A stretch of DNA of 64,000 nucleotides from Hyphomicrobiales bacterium (GTDB taxonomy: Bacteria; Pseudomonadota; Alphaproteobacteria; Rhizobiales; Aestuariivirgaceae): positions 21,193-85,192 of the forward strand of contig JANYHB010000055.1 in the NCBI GenBank assembly GCA_025359265.1, given 5' to 3'. A program made the position numbers and the translations under genes. The notes beneath the pieces were generated by a model. The model saw only the letters and a program-made list of their open reading frames with translations. It ran no database searches and was not told the DNA's origin. Each line of letters begins with the position of its first letter. The stretch's first letter is position 1. Below are positions 34,535 to 44,456 of the stretch, one piece after another.

Positions 34535-36004
34535 TCAATCCGCGAGATAGGCCTTCACGGTGGATTCCGCGCCATTTTTCCAAATAGCATTCAGATAATG
34601 CGCAAATTGCTTCTGCATTTCTGGATGCTTACCCACTTCGCCATAAATCTCGGCCATATCAAGCCACTCTTGCGGGTTGGATTTTGCCTTTTGAGAGCGC
34701 GAGTGCAAAGCATCCCAATTGGGATCGTTAGGTTCGATAACTTTGCCACTATCGGTGGTTCCGAAACAATAGCGACACCACAGGGCTGATTCCAAAGCAA
34801 GTCCACGAATGGATTTTCCGGCCAGCAAACGATCGGCAATCGGCGGAACAATAAATTTTGGTTGGCGGTTTGAGCCATCAAGGCAGAGCCGGCGGATCGT
34901 ATCGGCAATTTTTGGATTAGAAAAGCGTCGTTCAATCAGTTTCTGATAATCAAACAGGTCAGTGCCTGGCACGGGATGCACTGTTGGTCTGATTTCTTCA
35001 TCTGTTACTTTTTTGAGATAGGCTTTGATCAGGGGCGTTTGCATCGCTTCGTGCGCGAATTGAATATCCATCAATCCGCCAATGTAAGCAATCACGGCAT
35101 GGCCGCCATTGAGAATGCGGATTTTCATATATTCCCAAGGTGTCACGTCTTTAACGAACTCAGCGCCCACCAACTCCCACTGCGGGCGGCCCAGTGGAAA
35201 GTTATCTTCCACCACCCACTGCTTGAACTTTTCACAGAAAACCGGCCATTGATCTTCCACGCCAAATTGATCGGCGCAAACCTTACGCTCGCGATCTCCG
35301 GTGGCTGGTGTGATACGGTCTACCATGGCATTGGGGAATGCTACATTCTTGATGATCCAATCGGCAAAATTTGAATCTGACAGTTTAGCCAATCCCGCCA
35401 CGGCATTGCGCGCCACAACGCCGTTATGCGGAACATTGTCACAAGACATAACTGTGAATGGCGCAAGTCCCTTGGCTTTGCGCAGCTTCAAGCCAGCAAC
35501 AATAAAACCAAAAACAGTCGAAGGATCTTCTGGATTGTTGCCATCCTTTACAATCGCCGGATGGGAAGGATCAAACTTCTGGGTCGCCGGATCAATAAAA
35601 TACCCACCTTCGGTAATCGTCATTGACGCAATGCGAATCTGAGGATCAGACAGCCTCTCCAAAATCGCGGCCTTGTTACCCGGCGATATGAAATCGATGA
35701 GAGATCCTGTCACATGCGCCGTTGAGAGATCATTATCTTGTTCCACAACGGTGGTAAGAAAATCTTGCGTCGATAGCTTCAGGCGCACGCTTTCATCAAA
35801 AGCCATAACCCCGGCTCCAACCAAGGCCCAATCGTGGTTTAAACCCATGTTAAACAGGTCATCAAGGTAAACCGCGAGATGGGCGCGGTGAAAATTGCCA
35901 ACTCCAAAATGCAAGATACCGGCTTGCAGCTCTTGGCGACCATATTTTGGCACCTTCAAGGTTTTGCCAATGCTCGGCAAATTAGTTAGAGAAAGCTTTG
36001 TCAT
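34535..36004 (-). CDS. mtlK: Mannitol 2-dehydrogenase family protein
   Basis: Long-chain polyol dehydrogenase of 489 residues that interconverts D-mannitol (or D-arabinitol/sorbitol) and a ketose with NAD. It has an N-terminal Rossmann region (ILHFGVGNFHRAHLAVYLDD), FTVMSCDNVPHNG, and the catalytic Lys-Asn-His motif in MKIRILNGGHAVIAYIGG. Length is typical (about 490). It lies eight bases after the GMC gene and last in the smoEFGK-GMC-mtlK run, which matches the Rhodobacter polyol operon except for the GMC gene. Confidence 0.93.
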   Translation of the reverse strand: MTKLSLTNLPSIGKTLKVPKYGRQELQAGILHFGVGNFHRAHLAVYLDDLFNMGLNHDWALVGAGVMAFDESVRLKLSTQDFLTTVVEQDNDLSTAHVTGSLIDFISPGNKAAILERLSDPQIRIASMTITEGGYFIDPATQKFDPSHPAIVKDGNNPEDPSTVFGFIVAGLKLRKAKGLAPFTVMSCDNVPHNGVVARNAVAGLAKLSDSNFADWIIKNVAFPNAMVDRITPATGDRERKVCADQFGVEDQWPVFCEKFKQWVVEDNFPLGRPQWELVGAEFVKDVTPWEYMKIRILNGGHAVIAYIGGLMDIQFAHEAMQTPLIKAYLKKVTDEEIRPTVHPVPGTDLFDYQKLIERRFSNPKIADTIRRLCLDGSNRQPKFIVPPIADRLLAGKSIRGLALESALWCRYCFGTTDSGKVIEPNDPNWDALHSRSQKAKSNPQEWLDMAEIYGEVGKHPEMQKQFAHYLNAIWKNGAESTVKAYLAD

Positions 36005-36012
36005 TCAAGACC

Positions 36013-37617
36013 TCACAAAAAATCTACGGCGCGAGAAGCGAGTGCCATGGTTGGCGCATTGGTATTGCCCGACGGAATAAACGGCATGGCTGAGGCGTCA
36101 ATAACGCGCAAACCTTCTACACCTCGCACCCGCAATTCGGAATCCAAAACCGCAAAATTGTCATTGCTTTTGCCCATTCGGCAGGTGCCAACAGGGTGCC
36201 AATTTGTTTTCACCGTGCGACGACAGTGTTGAGCCAACGCATCGTCCGATGTCACGTCCTTGCCCGGCAAAATTTCAAATGTAATTTTCGCTGAGAGCGG
36301 CTGTTGTTTCAAAATTTCCCGAGCATATTTTAATCCCGCAATTTCCAGCCTAAGGTCTTCCGGTTCAGCTAAATAGTTATTGTCAATAATGGGTTTGTCT
36401 TGCGGGTTGGAAGACCGCAATTTAACCGTTCCGCGTGAGGCAGGGCGCAATAGACAGGAGTTTAGTGTCACGCCATCCCGCGCCATTGCATTTTTTACAT
36501 CTGCATCCACATAGATTGACGGAACGCAATACATTTTGATTGTTGGCCGCTTGCCGCCGTCAGGGTCGATATAAGCACAAGCCTCAACACCAACACTCGT
36601 TACCGGCCCACTTTTAAACAGTATATACTGCAAGCCATTTTTGAGCGCGCGAAACCCTTTGTCTTCACCATCATAGCCAAAATGGCCTTTTGTGGCAGAT
36701 ACCACCGGTACTTCATGGTGATCCTGCAAATTCTCTCCCACGCCCGGCAAATCAACAATGGTTTTAATGTCGTGGATTTGAAGTTGCGCCGCAGGCCCCA
36801 GGCCACTCAACATCAAGATTTTTGGTGTGCCGTAACTGCCTGCTGACATCAGGACAGCGTGGGAGCACCGCGCCACTTTGGTTTGGCCTTTTTGCAGATA
36901 GGTAACGCCTACGCAACGTAGACCCTCAAATAATAAATTCAAAACAAGAGCATCGCAAACCACAGAAAACTGCCGATCAGTGATAATGGGAGCGAGAAAT
37001 GCGTCAACGGCGTTCCAGCGCCTGTGATTTAGCGTGGTATATTGCATAGTACCCACGCCAGCTTGATTTTCACCGTTGAAATCCGACGTATACGGCACGC
37101 CCAAGCCTTGCACCGCTTGGACATAGTCTTGTGTGAGCTGGCACTTAACTCCCGTATCTGAAACATGGAGCGGGCCATTCACACCGTGATAGCTATTGTT
37201 AAAGCTATGATTGCACTCAAGTGCACGGAAATGCTCCAGCATCGTTGCATAGTTCCATTTACCTTGGCTCTCGAGATATCGATCCCAATGTTCGTAGTCT
37301 TGCGTTTGCCCGCGTGTATAAACCATGCCATTGATCGATGACCCACCACCCAGAATGTTTGCTTGGCCCACTTTGGGAGCACGGCCGCCCAAATGCTTTT
37401 GTGCAACCGGTTCGTGCAACTCAACCACATCGCTGCCCGCAATGCCCTTCATCCAGGCCGCAGGCATAGGCAGATAAAACCGCGAAAGACCCGTTGCCCT
37501 TGCGGGGCCCCTCTCCAACATTAGAACACGCGCGCCCTTCTCACGCACCAGCCGCCATGCCGCAGTGCAACCAGCCGACCCCCCGCCCACAATGATATAG
37601 TCATAGTTAATTGTCAC
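36013..37617 (-). CDS. GMC family oxidoreductase (first of three)
   Basis: Flavoenzyme of 534 residues of the glucose-methanol-choline family. It has the FAD motif [34 protein letters not shown], and the C-terminal catalytic block [11 protein letters not shown] and [19 protein letters not shown] at 37617 overlaps the stop of the ATPase gene by four bases (GTGA). It occupies the slot between smoK and mtlK that in Rhodobacter holds the sorbitol dehydrogenase smoS, so it may oxidise the transported polyol or sugar; choline-dehydrogenase annotation by homology alone would be unsafe. Confidence 0.92.
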   Translation of the reverse strand: MTINYDYIIVGGGSAGCTAAWRLVREKGARVLMLERGPARATGLSRFYLPMPAAWMKGIAGSDVVELHEPVAQKHLGGRAPKVGQANILGGGSSINGMVYTRGQTQDYEHWDRYLESQGKWNYATMLEHFRALECNHSFNNSYHGVNGPLHVSDTGVKCQLTQDYVQAVQGLGVPYTSDFNGENQAGVGTMQYTTLNHRRWNAVDAFLAPIITDRQFSVVCDALVLNLLFEGLRCVGVTYLQKGQTKVARCSHAVLMSAGSYGTPKILMLSGLGPAAQLQIHDIKTIVDLPGVGENLQDHHEVPVVSATKGHFGYDGEDKGFRALKNGLQYILFKSGPVTSVGVEACAYIDPDGGKRPTIKMYCVPSIYVDADVKNAMARDGVTLNSCLLRPASRGTVKLRSSNPQDKPIIDNNYLAEPEDLRLEIAGLKYAREILKQQPLSAKITFEILPGKDVTSDDALAQHCRRTVKTNWHPVGTCRMGKSNDNFAVLDSELRVRGVEGLRVIDASAMPFIPSGNTNAPTMALASRAVDFL

Positions 37618-38594
37618 ACCTTGGTTACTCGACCTTGCGCATCGAAGTGGTGCAGACGCTTGGCATCTGGTGTCATCCAGATCTTGTCGCCTGGGCCGTA
37701 ATTACTTTCACCCGTTGCCCGCACAGTAATTTGACCGCGCTTACCAGCATCGACATGCAGGAATGTATCTGATCCCAAATGCTCGGTTATCTTAACTGTG
37801 CCCGGCCAATCACCTTTTTTATCCGAAATCGCTATATGCTCAGGGCGTACCCCAATCGTATTGCCTTCCACGAAATTCATCTTGGGCGAGCCGATAAAGC
37901 CGGCCACAAATATGGATTGTGGTTTGTTGTAAAGCTCCATAGGCGTGCCCACCTGCTCAATCACGCCTCTATTCAAAACCACAATGCGGTCGGCCATGGT
38001 CATGGCTTCAACCTGATCATGGGTTACATAGACCATTGTAGAGCCAAGATCCTGATGCAGCTGCATGATGAAAATGCGCATATTCACCCGCAGCGCCGCG
38101 TCAAGATTGGAAAGGGGTTCATCAAACAAAAAACCCGACGGATTGCGCACAATGGCGCGGCCAATTGCAACCCGTTGGCGCTGGCCACCCGAGAGCTGAC
38201 CAGGTTTGCGATCAAGATATTCTGTGAGGTTCAGAGTTGCAGCGGCCTTGGCAATTTTCGGTGCAATTTGTTCAGGCGTTTCGCCCGCCATTTTCAAGCC
38301 AAAGGCAATATTGTTGCGAACGCTCATATGAGGATAAAGCGCATAGGATTGAAACACCATGGACAAACCGCGCTTGGCCGGTGCGGTGTCTGTCATATCC
38401 TTGCCGTCGATCAAAATTTCGCCAGCAGTGATGTCTTCAAGACCGGCAATCATCCGCAACAAAGTGGACTTACCACAACCAGAAGGGCCGACGAAAACAA
38501 TGAATTCGCCGTGCTTGATATCAAGATCAGCGCCAGGAATAACCACGGTTTCGCCAAAGGCTTTGCGGACTTTTTTAAGTTGGATCGTGCCCAT
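37614..38594 (-). CDS. smoK: Polyol ABC transporter ATP-binding protein
   Basis: MalK/UgpC-type ATPase of 326 residues that powers the ABC importer. Walker [10 protein letters not shown], signature [14 protein letters not shown], Walker [13 protein letters not shown] and the H-loop [10 protein letters not shown] are all present, with a C-terminal TOBE-like domain (GVRPEHIAI). One base separates its ATG from the smoG stop, and its own stop overlaps the GMC start. Probable substrate sorbitol/mannitol from context. Confidence 0.92.
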   Translation of the reverse strand: MGTIQLKKVRKAFGETVVIPGADLDIKHGEFIVFVGPSGCGKSTLLRMIAGLEDITAGEILIDGKDMTDTAPAKRGLSMVFQSYALYPHMSVRNNIAFGLKMAGETPEQIAPKIAKAAATLNLTEYLDRKPGQLSGGQRQRVAIGRAIVRNPSGFLFDEPLSNLDAALRVNMRIFIMQLHQDLGSTMVYVTHDQVEAMTMADRIVVLNRGVIEQVGTPMELYNKPQSIFVAGFIGSPKMNFVEGNTIGVRPEHIAISDKKGDWPGTVKITEHLGSDTFLHVDAGKRGQITVRATGESNYGPGDKIWMTPDAKRLHHFDAQGRVTKV

Positions 38595-38595
38595 T

Positions 38596-39642
38596 TTATT
38601 TCACTGCTCCGAATGTAAGTCCGCGTACGAGTTGTTTTTGTGAGAACCAGCCGACGATCAAGATGGGCACAATGGCCATCAGCGAAGCCGCCGATAGTTT
38701 TGCCCAAAATTGGCCTTCGGGGCTGGAATACTCTGAGATAAAGAAACTCAAAGGCGCCGCATATTTGTTGGTAAGGTTCAGCGACCAGAAAGCTTCATTC
38801 CAGGCCAATATCAGATTGAGCAGGCACGTTGATGCAATGCCGGGCAGTGCCATTGGAGTGAGCACTCGGACAATTTCGTTCCATAAAGAAGCACCATCCA
38901 TGCGCGCGGCCTCAAGTATTTCTACAGGAATTTCTTTGAAATACGTGTAAAGCATCCAAATGATGATGGGCAAGTTGAGAAGCATGGCCAAGGGAACCAT
39001 TCCCCAGAAACTATCAATCAAGTTATATTCGCTCAGGTTAATCCATCCCCAATCTTTAAAGATCAACCCATTGCGATTAAACATGAGGTAGATCGCAATC
39101 AACGCACCTGCGGGCGGCATCATTTTGGTGGAGAGCATCCAAAGCAACGTGTCTGTTGTGGCGCGCGTCCAAACCCATGCCGTTGGTGGGACAATGCATA
39201 AGAGCAACAACAGAAAACCAACAACTGCATTCTGAGGATGCCAACCGTTGGCATAAAGAACCCCAGCAGCAATTAATCCACAGCTGAAGACGATGGCAAG
39301 CCAGCCCCAACCGCTGATCGTGCTGCTGGGCGTGGTTCGCGGAGCAAAAGCCATAGACCATGCTGCCGGCACAGCAAATAAAAGCCCCAGCAATGTCGAC
39401 AAGACCGCAATAATAACCGTATTAAAAACATAACGGAAATAATCCGAGCGCTCTTGAACAATGCCAAAATTCTCCAATGTCCAAGGTGTCGACAGCATAT
39501 TTTGGGGCAGAGTATATGCATCGGATTCCGATTTGAATGCGGCTACTGCTGTCCACAAAATCGGAAAAAACATGAGCAATCCGATGAACCATGCCAAGAT
39601 GGTGATTGCAACAGTGCGCCTGGTGGATTGTTTGCGGGCCAT
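38596..39642 (-). CDS. smoG: Polyol ABC transporter permease with extra helical insertion
   Basis: MalG-type inner-membrane permease. The C-terminal half is canonical, with [20 protein letters not shown] (the ATPase-contacting EAA loop) and the ending [16 protein letters not shown]. The protein has 348 residues, whereas the SmoG/MalG relatives I know have about 275-295. The excess is mainly an insertion at about residues 101-158, between AAWSMAFAP and [14 protein letters not shown]. It contains two hydrophobic stretches ([17 protein letters not shown] and [13 protein letters not shown]), plus a smaller expansion near 190-205. The reading frame is clean, so this appears to be a genuine extended permease. 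Confidence 0.88.
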   Translation of the reverse strand: MARKQSTRRTVAITILAWFIGLLMFFPILWTAVAAFKSESDAYTLPQNMLSTPWTLENFGIVQERSDYFRYVFNTVIIAVLSTLLGLLFAVPAAWSMAFAPRTTPSSTISGWGWLAIVFSCGLIAAGVLYANGWHPQNAVVGFLLLLLCIVPPTAWVWTRATTDTLLWMLSTKMMPPAGALIAIYLMFNRNGLIFKDWGWINLSEYNLIDSFWGMVPLAMLLNLPIIIWMLYTYFKEIPVEILEAARMDGASLWNEIVRVLTPMALPGIASTCLLNLILAWNEAFWSLNLTNKYAAPLSFFISEYSSPEGQFWAKLSAASLMAIVPILIVGWFSQKQLVRGLTFGAVK

Positions 39643-39646
39643 TTGT

Positions 39647-40513
39647 TCAAGCCTCCAAATTCTTGCCTACGATGCGGACCAGGAAAATGGATACCAGATT
39701 GGCCAGAACAACTGCGATAAGACCACCGGCCGCCGCTGCACCCACATCGTTGGCATCATTGAGTTGTGAGAAAACAAGATATGTGAGGTTGCCCGCAACG
39801 CCACCGACACCCGGCAATTTGATTTCTGCAAAAATGTTCAAAAGGAAAATTGTTTCGATCAAGATAACCACAGTGATCGGGCGGGCCAAATGCGGCAAAA
39901 CAATATAGCGGAAATAACTGAGCGGAGGTGTCCCATCCATTGCTGCTGCGTCCTTCTGCTCTTCATCGAGAGATTGTAAAGCTGTTAACAAAATAAGCGC
40001 AGCGTAAGGCAGCCATTGCCAGGACACGATGATGATCACGGAAATAAGTGGGAAAGTTCCAAACCAATCGATGGGTCGAAGCGCCCCAAAATAGGTTTGG
40101 ATCCCGGCAAATAATCCAAAGACAGGGTGCATCAGCAAGTTCTTCCATACCAGTGAGGACACAGTGGGCATTATAAAAAACGGCGATATCATCAACAGGC
40201 GAACGACGCCGCGCCCCAAAAAGGGTTGATCAAGCAGCAAGGCTAACAAAGTTCCGCCAACCACCGTTGTGACGATAGTCGAAAAAACCAACAGCAAAGT
40301 GTGCAGAAGGTCCTTAGTGAAATAGGGATCAGTTATAAAATAATAGAAATTTGAAAGCCCAAACCAACTCGTATTGTCAGGATCCTGTAAATTATACCGC
40401 AAAAACGCGAAATAAATAGTGAGAACAAGAGGGATAAAAGCCCAGCCTGAAAGCACCAACAGCGATGGAGCAAGCGCCCATTTACCGATTGCCTGAGATT
40501 GAGTCGTTGCCAT
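39647..40513 (-). CDS. smoF: Polyol ABC transporter permease
   Basis: MalF-type permease of 288 residues with six helices, starting MATTQSQAIGKWALAPSLLV. EAA-type loop DAAAMDGTPPLSYFRYIVLP. ATG at 40513 follows GCAGGGATACG; the longer open frame upstream to 40576 is not needed. It is the first gene after the hairpin behind the binding-protein gene and is followed four bases later by smoG. Confidence 0.9.
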   Translation of the reverse strand: MATTQSQAIGKWALAPSLLVLSGWAFIPLVLTIYFAFLRYNLQDPDNTSWFGLSNFYYFITDPYFTKDLLHTLLLVFSTIVTTVVGGTLLALLLDQPFLGRGVVRLLMISPFFIMPTVSSLVWKNLLMHPVFGLFAGIQTYFGALRPIDWFGTFPLISVIIIVSWQWLPYAALILLTALQSLDEEQKDAAAMDGTPPLSYFRYIVLPHLARPITVVILIETIFLLNIFAEIKLPGVGGVAGNLTYLVFSQLNDANDVGAAAAGGLIAVVLANLVSIFLVRIVGKNLEA

Positions 40514-40609
40514 CGTATCCCTGCCCGTAGCCCATAAAAATCTATAAAGTACCACCCCGCGCAGGAGCAAGCTCAAGCACTATAAGCTCGCTACTGGACG
40601 GGGATGGCC

Positions 40610-40646
40610 TGGGAGAAAATTCGGGCGGCAGCGAATGCCGCCGCCC
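40610..40646 (-). terminator. Terminator-like hairpin behind the binding-protein gene
   Basis: Read on the minus strand, GGGCGGCGGC / GCTGCCGCCC form a 10-base stem with one mismatch around a four-base loop (40646-40623), followed by GAATTTTCTC. It directly follows the smoE stop, so it should end most transcripts there and let fewer run into the permease genes, keeping binding protein in excess. Confidence 0.7.
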
Positions 40647-40658
40647 TCACTCAAGTGA

Positions 40659-41966
40659 TTACTTGATATAACCGGCTTTGGTCATTTCAGCAGTTGTATA
40701 GTCTTGAGCCTGCTTCAGAGCATCGTCAGCGCTGATTTGGCCAGCCAAAGCAGACGAGAAGATTTCGCCAACTTTTGTGCCGATTCCGGCAAACTCAGGA
40801 ATAGCGACAAACTGGATGCCGGTATAGGGAACTGGCTTTGCAGTTGGATGCATTGGATCAGCAGCATTCATCGATGCCAAAGTCATCGCAGCAAATGGCA
40901 CCTTCAGGTATTCTGGGTTCTTGTACAATGAAGTACGCGTACCCGGAGGCACGTTCGCCCAGCCTTCTTTTGCGGCAATGAGTTCGCCGTAATGCTTAGA
41001 GGTTGCCCAGCCAATAAACTTCTGAGCAGCGTCAACTTTCTTCGAACCAGCCGGGATTGCGAGAGCCCAAGCCCACAGCCAGTTGGCGCGTTTGCCAAAG
41101 CCTGCATCAGGAGCAATTGTGAAACCAACATCAGCTGCATTTTTCGAAGCCTTTGCATCGATCACGAATGAGCCAGCTGCCGTCGCGTCAGCCCACATCC
41201 CGCACTTACCGGATTGGAACAGAGCAAGGTTTTCAGAGAAGCCGTTACCTGAAGCGCCTGCCGGACCGTCATCCTTCATCACTTTCAAATAGGTGGTAAT
41301 AGCTGCCTTCCATTCCGGCGTATCAAATTGTGGATGCCACTTCTCGTCAAACCAACGCGCGCCGAAAGAGTTGGCCATGGTTCCGAGAAATGCCATGTTT
41401 TCGCCCCAGCCGGCTTTGCCACGAAGGCAAATGCCGTTGATACCGGCGGCACGGTCTGTCATCTTGTCAGCAGCAGCGATGATTTCCGGCCATGTTGGCG
41501 TATCCGACATTTTCAAGCCAGCTTTTGCCATCAGATCCTTGCGATACATTACAAAGGATGATTCACCGTAGAATGGCGCAGCGTAAAGCTTGCCGTCTAC
41601 AGAAAGCCCACCAGCCACGGCTGGAAGAATGTCTTTGGGATCGTCAATGCCAGCCAGTGGAACGAGCCAACCTTTTTTGCCCCAGATTGGCGTTTCATAC
41701 ATGCCGATGGTCAGCACGTCATATTGGCCACCCTTGGTTGAAATATCTTTCGTTACTTTCTGACGCAGATCGTTTTCTTCTAATGTCACCCAGTTTAACT
41801 TGATACCTGGGTTAGCAGCGGTGAAATCGTCGGTATATTTCTGCATGCGGATCATGTCACCGTTGTTTACGGTGGCGATCGTCAAAGTAGTGTCTTCGGC
41901 CATAGCTGTGCCTGCCATCAGGGCAAGTGCAAAGCCACCAACTACACCGGTCATTAATTTTTTCAT
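40659..41966 (-). CDS. smoE: Polyol ABC transporter substrate-binding protein
   Basis: Periplasmic family 1 solute-binding protein of 435 residues. It starts MKKLMTGVVGGFALALMAGT and has a signal peptide cleaved near AMAED. The mature part has TLTIATVNNGDMIRMQKY and AAPFYGESSFVMYRKDLM, typical of sorbitol/mannitol-binding proteins. ATG at 41966 is preceded by TTGGGAGGATTTA. Downstream of the sorC-type regulator and ahead of the permease genes. Confidence 0.92.
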   Translation of the reverse strand: MKKLMTGVVGGFALALMAGTAMAEDTTLTIATVNNGDMIRMQKYTDDFTAANPGIKLNWVTLEENDLRQKVTKDISTKGGQYDVLTIGMYETPIWGKKGWLVPLAGIDDPKDILPAVAGGLSVDGKLYAAPFYGESSFVMYRKDLMAKAGLKMSDTPTWPEIIAAADKMTDRAAGINGICLRGKAGWGENMAFLGTMANSFGARWFDEKWHPQFDTPEWKAAITTYLKVMKDDGPAGASGNGFSENLALFQSGKCGMWADATAAGSFVIDAKASKNAADVGFTIAPDAGFGKRANWLWAWALAIPAGSKKVDAAQKFIGWATSKHYGELIAAKEGWANVPPGTRTSLYKNPEYLKVPFAAMTLASMNAADPMHPTAKPVPYTGIQFVAIPEFAGIGTKVGEIFSSALAGQISADDALKQAQDYTTAEMTKAGYIK

Positions 41967-42071
41967 TAAATCCTCCCAATGTGATTGGGCGATTGCCCAA
42001 TCTACGGGCAGATATTCAACCGGACCATGCCACGCGTCAAGCACAATTCAGTGCTGCGATGCACCAATTAT

Positions 42072-43025
42072 TCATTTCTCAAGCAGGGATGTCGCCATGG
42101 CTTCATTAGTGATCAGACCGTTGACCAATTCGCCCACAAGCGCGGCACGAACTGCCTTAAGGCGATCGGCCATCATCACAACGCCAATCAATTTACGTTT
42201 TGCAGGTTTTGCCAGCGGCACACTCAGCACCCTATCGTTGGTTAAACCTTCAATCAATTCGCCCTTCGCATCGAACGCCCATCCTGTGATTTCGCCAGCC
42301 GCCCCCGCCCGCATTAACGAGCGAATTTCGTCAGGCCTCACGAATCCGTCTCTCAACAATGCGGCGCTTTGATCAATTGTACCAATACCCACAAAGGTTA
42401 CATTGGCTTGCTCTGCCAGCTCAACGATATTGCGAAGGGACTTCTGCTCTAACAATAAATTCTTTTCATGCACTGTAGTTGCAATAACGGGCAGTGGCAT
42501 TGGATAATAAGGGGCGCGAACACGATCACCAATCCGGCTGGCCACATCGAAAATCGAAGCAGAACCATCAGGAGCGATATTGCCCACCAACGAGACAATT
42601 TTGTGCTGGGGGCAATCCATGGGGCTAATTTGCTCTGCCATTGAACGCAACATTCGCCCGGTGCCCATCGCCACAATAACCGGATGCGAAGAGACCAAAT
42701 AACGTTCCAGTTCGGCAGCGGCAGCCTCGGCCACTCCAACACCTGTGGCGGTCGCCTCACGGTCGCTCGGCACAACCTCACAGTAGTCGATGGAATAAGC
42801 ACCTTTCAATCTTTCAGCCAACTCCAGACACACCCCAATCGGATGATCCAAACGAACGCGGATGAGCTTTTCACTGATCGATATCGAAACGAGGCGCTGC
42901 GCGGTTTGCCTTGATATTCCAAGTTTGCGGGCAATCTGATCCTGGGTATTACCGGCGATATAATAAAGCCAACCCGCCCTCGCTGCGTCATCCAGTCTTT
43001 CATTTTCCGGATCAGTTTTTCGCAT
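42072..43025 (-). CDS. smoC: SorC-family transcriptional regulator of the polyol locus
   Basis: Regulator of 317 residues: helix-turn-helix NTQDQIARKLGISRQTAQRL near the N-terminus and a SorC-type effector domain (GTGRMLRSMAEQI, VSLVGNIAPDGSASIFDVA, GIGTIDQSAALLRDG). ATG at 43025 overlaps the HAD stop (TGATG); a GTG three bases upstream is possible. It lies between the HAD gene and smoE, the usual place for the polyol regulator. It is a different protein from the SorC protein at 17.2 kb, with a shorter N-terminus. Confidence 0.88.
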   Translation of the reverse strand: MRKTDPENERLDDAARAGWLYYIAGNTQDQIARKLGISRQTAQRLVSISISEKLIRVRLDHPIGVCLELAERLKGAYSIDYCEVVPSDREATATGVGVAEAAAAELERYLVSSHPVIVAMGTGRMLRSMAEQISPMDCPQHKIVSLVGNIAPDGSASIFDVASRIGDRVRAPYYPMPLPVIATTVHEKNLLLEQKSLRNIVELAEQANVTFVGIGTIDQSAALLRDGFVRPDEIRSLMRAGAAGEITGWAFDAKGELIEGLTNDRVLSVPLAKPAKRKLIGVVMMADRLKAVRAALVGELVNGLITNEAMATSLLEK

Positions 43026-43714
43026 CACGCTGCAATCCCGATTTCGCGAAATGCATCAAGCAAAGCGCTCATGGAGTCAAGAACGCGGTGGGGTACCACC
43101 TCGTCTGGCAGTCTGTAACCTGCTTTAATGTGGCTGCCACCGGCAAAATGCCAAACTTGCATCTGAGCTGCCAACGCAGCCCTCACGCCCATTTCGCTGT
43201 CTTCCACCACCAGGCAACTGCCGCGTTTAACGTTCATTTCTAACGCAACATGAAGAAACAAGTCTGGTGCTGGTTTACCTGAGCTGACCATAGAGGCCGT
43301 GAAGCATCGCCCTTTGAAATATTTTTCCAACCCTGATTCCGCCAGTGAAACCGCCAGCCGAGGCGGGCTTGATCCCGTGGCAAGGCAGAATTGCACCGCC
43401 ATGGCGGAAAGCACTTCGCAAACACCTGGCATCGACTTTAAATTTCCCACCATTCTGTCCAACAGCCTTAAACGGTAAGTGCTGGCGAAATCTTCGGGAA
43501 GCGGCTTGCCAAAGCGCTGCGTTGCGCGCACTGCCGCGGAAGCGAAGCTGCGGCCCAAAAAATCACTTCGGAATAATTCTGGCGTAAGCGGCATCCCAAC
43601 TTCTGTCATCATTTGCATCAGAACAGAAGCACTGAGCACCTCGCTATCGACCAAAACGCCATCACAATCAAAAATGACGAGTTCAATTTTTCTTTTTGGT
43701 TGAGAATGTGGCAA
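43025..43714 (-). CDS. HAD-family hydrolase (sugar phosphatase type)
   Basis: HAD subfamily IA phosphatase of 229 residues: motif I VIFDCDGVLVDSE (Asp nucleophile), motif II CLATGSSPPR, motif III SSGKPAPDLF and motif IV VVEDSEMGVRAA. The start (ATG at 43714) lies 32 bases inside the end of the enoyl-CoA hydratase gene, and the stop overlaps the regulator. Polyol operons often carry such a phosphatase, probably against inhibitory sugar phosphates. It is the same length as the broken HAD gene at 11.6-12.3 kb. Confidence 0.88.
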   Translation of the reverse strand: MPHSQPKRKIELVIFDCDGVLVDSEVLSASVLMQMMTEVGMPLTPELFRSDFLGRSFASAAVRATQRFGKPLPEDFASTYRLRLLDRMVGNLKSMPGVCEVLSAMAVQFCLATGSSPPRLAVSLAESGLEKYFKGRCFTASMVSSGKPAPDLFLHVALEMNVKRGSCLVVEDSEMGVRAALAAQMQVWHFAGGSHIKAGYRLPDEVVPHRVLDSMSALLDAFREIGIAA

Positions 43715-44456
43715 GGCCGACCTTTAATTCTGCGCTATGTGCCGCAGCGATACCACCCAATGCCTCCAGTGCGCGAGGGGCATCTTCACCTTCAGCGGCG
43801 TTAATCATCAATTTTGCGGCCGTTGTTGCAAACGCTGAGCGTAAGATTATTTTATTTGCCATCTCGCGTGCCGCTGCGAGGCCTTCACCTTTCGGCACTA
43901 CCAAGTCGCACAATCCATATCTTTGCCCTTGTTCAGCAGAAATAATTTCACCGGCCAGTGACATCCGGCGAATAACTTGCGCTCCGAAACGCTTTACTGC
44001 ACGCTGCGTGCCTGACCAGCCCGGGATAATGCCTAAGCCGGTTTCAGGTAAACTGAACTTGGCTTGTTCCTCGGCAATGCGAAAATCTGCGCAAGTTGCA
44101 AGCTCAAAACCGCCACCAATGGCTGAACCATTGAGTGCAGCGATCAATGGAACGCGCAATCTTGAAAGAGCGTCAAAAGCGCGGTGTCCGATACGCACCC
44201 ATTGCAATCCGAAATCTTCCGGTGCTTCAACACTCCATGCTGCAATATCGCCACCCGCGCAAAATGCCTTCTCGCCCTGGCCCGTGATGATGGCCACTTT
44301 GATGTTTGAATCAGCATCAATATGAAATGCCGCGGCTTCCAGAGCTAAGACCATGGCTTTGTCCAGCGCATTCAACTTTTCGGGCCGTGCCAAAGTAACG
44401 ATGGCCAGCGGCCCGTCTTTATTTAGCAAAACATGCGCATGGCCCGTTTCAACCAT
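43683..44456 (-). CDS. Enoyl-CoA hydratase/isomerase family protein
   Basis: Crotonase-fold enzyme of 257 residues acting on an acyl-CoA. It has EKLNALDKAMVLALE, the oxyanion-hole block KAFCAGGDIAAW, and both catalytic glutamates in IGGGFELATCADFRIA and SLPETGLGIIPGWSGTQR. ATG at 44456 overlaps the CoA-transferase stop by eight bases; a GTG at 44465 is an alternative. Placed between a CoA transferase and a HAD phosphatase in a polyol cluster, it implies that the pathway passes through a CoA thioester. Confidence 0.88.
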   Translation of the reverse strand: MVETGHAHVLLNKDGPLAIVTLARPEKLNALDKAMVLALEAAAFHIDADSNIKVAIITGQGEKAFCAGGDIAAWSVEAPEDFGLQWVRIGHRAFDALSRLRVPLIAALNGSAIGGGFELATCADFRIAEEQAKFSLPETGLGIIPGWSGTQRAVKRFGAQVIRRMSLAGEIISAEQGQRYGLCDLVVPKGEGLAAAREMANKIILRSAFATTAAKLMINAAEGEDAPRALEALGGIAAAHSAELKVGLATFSTKKKN

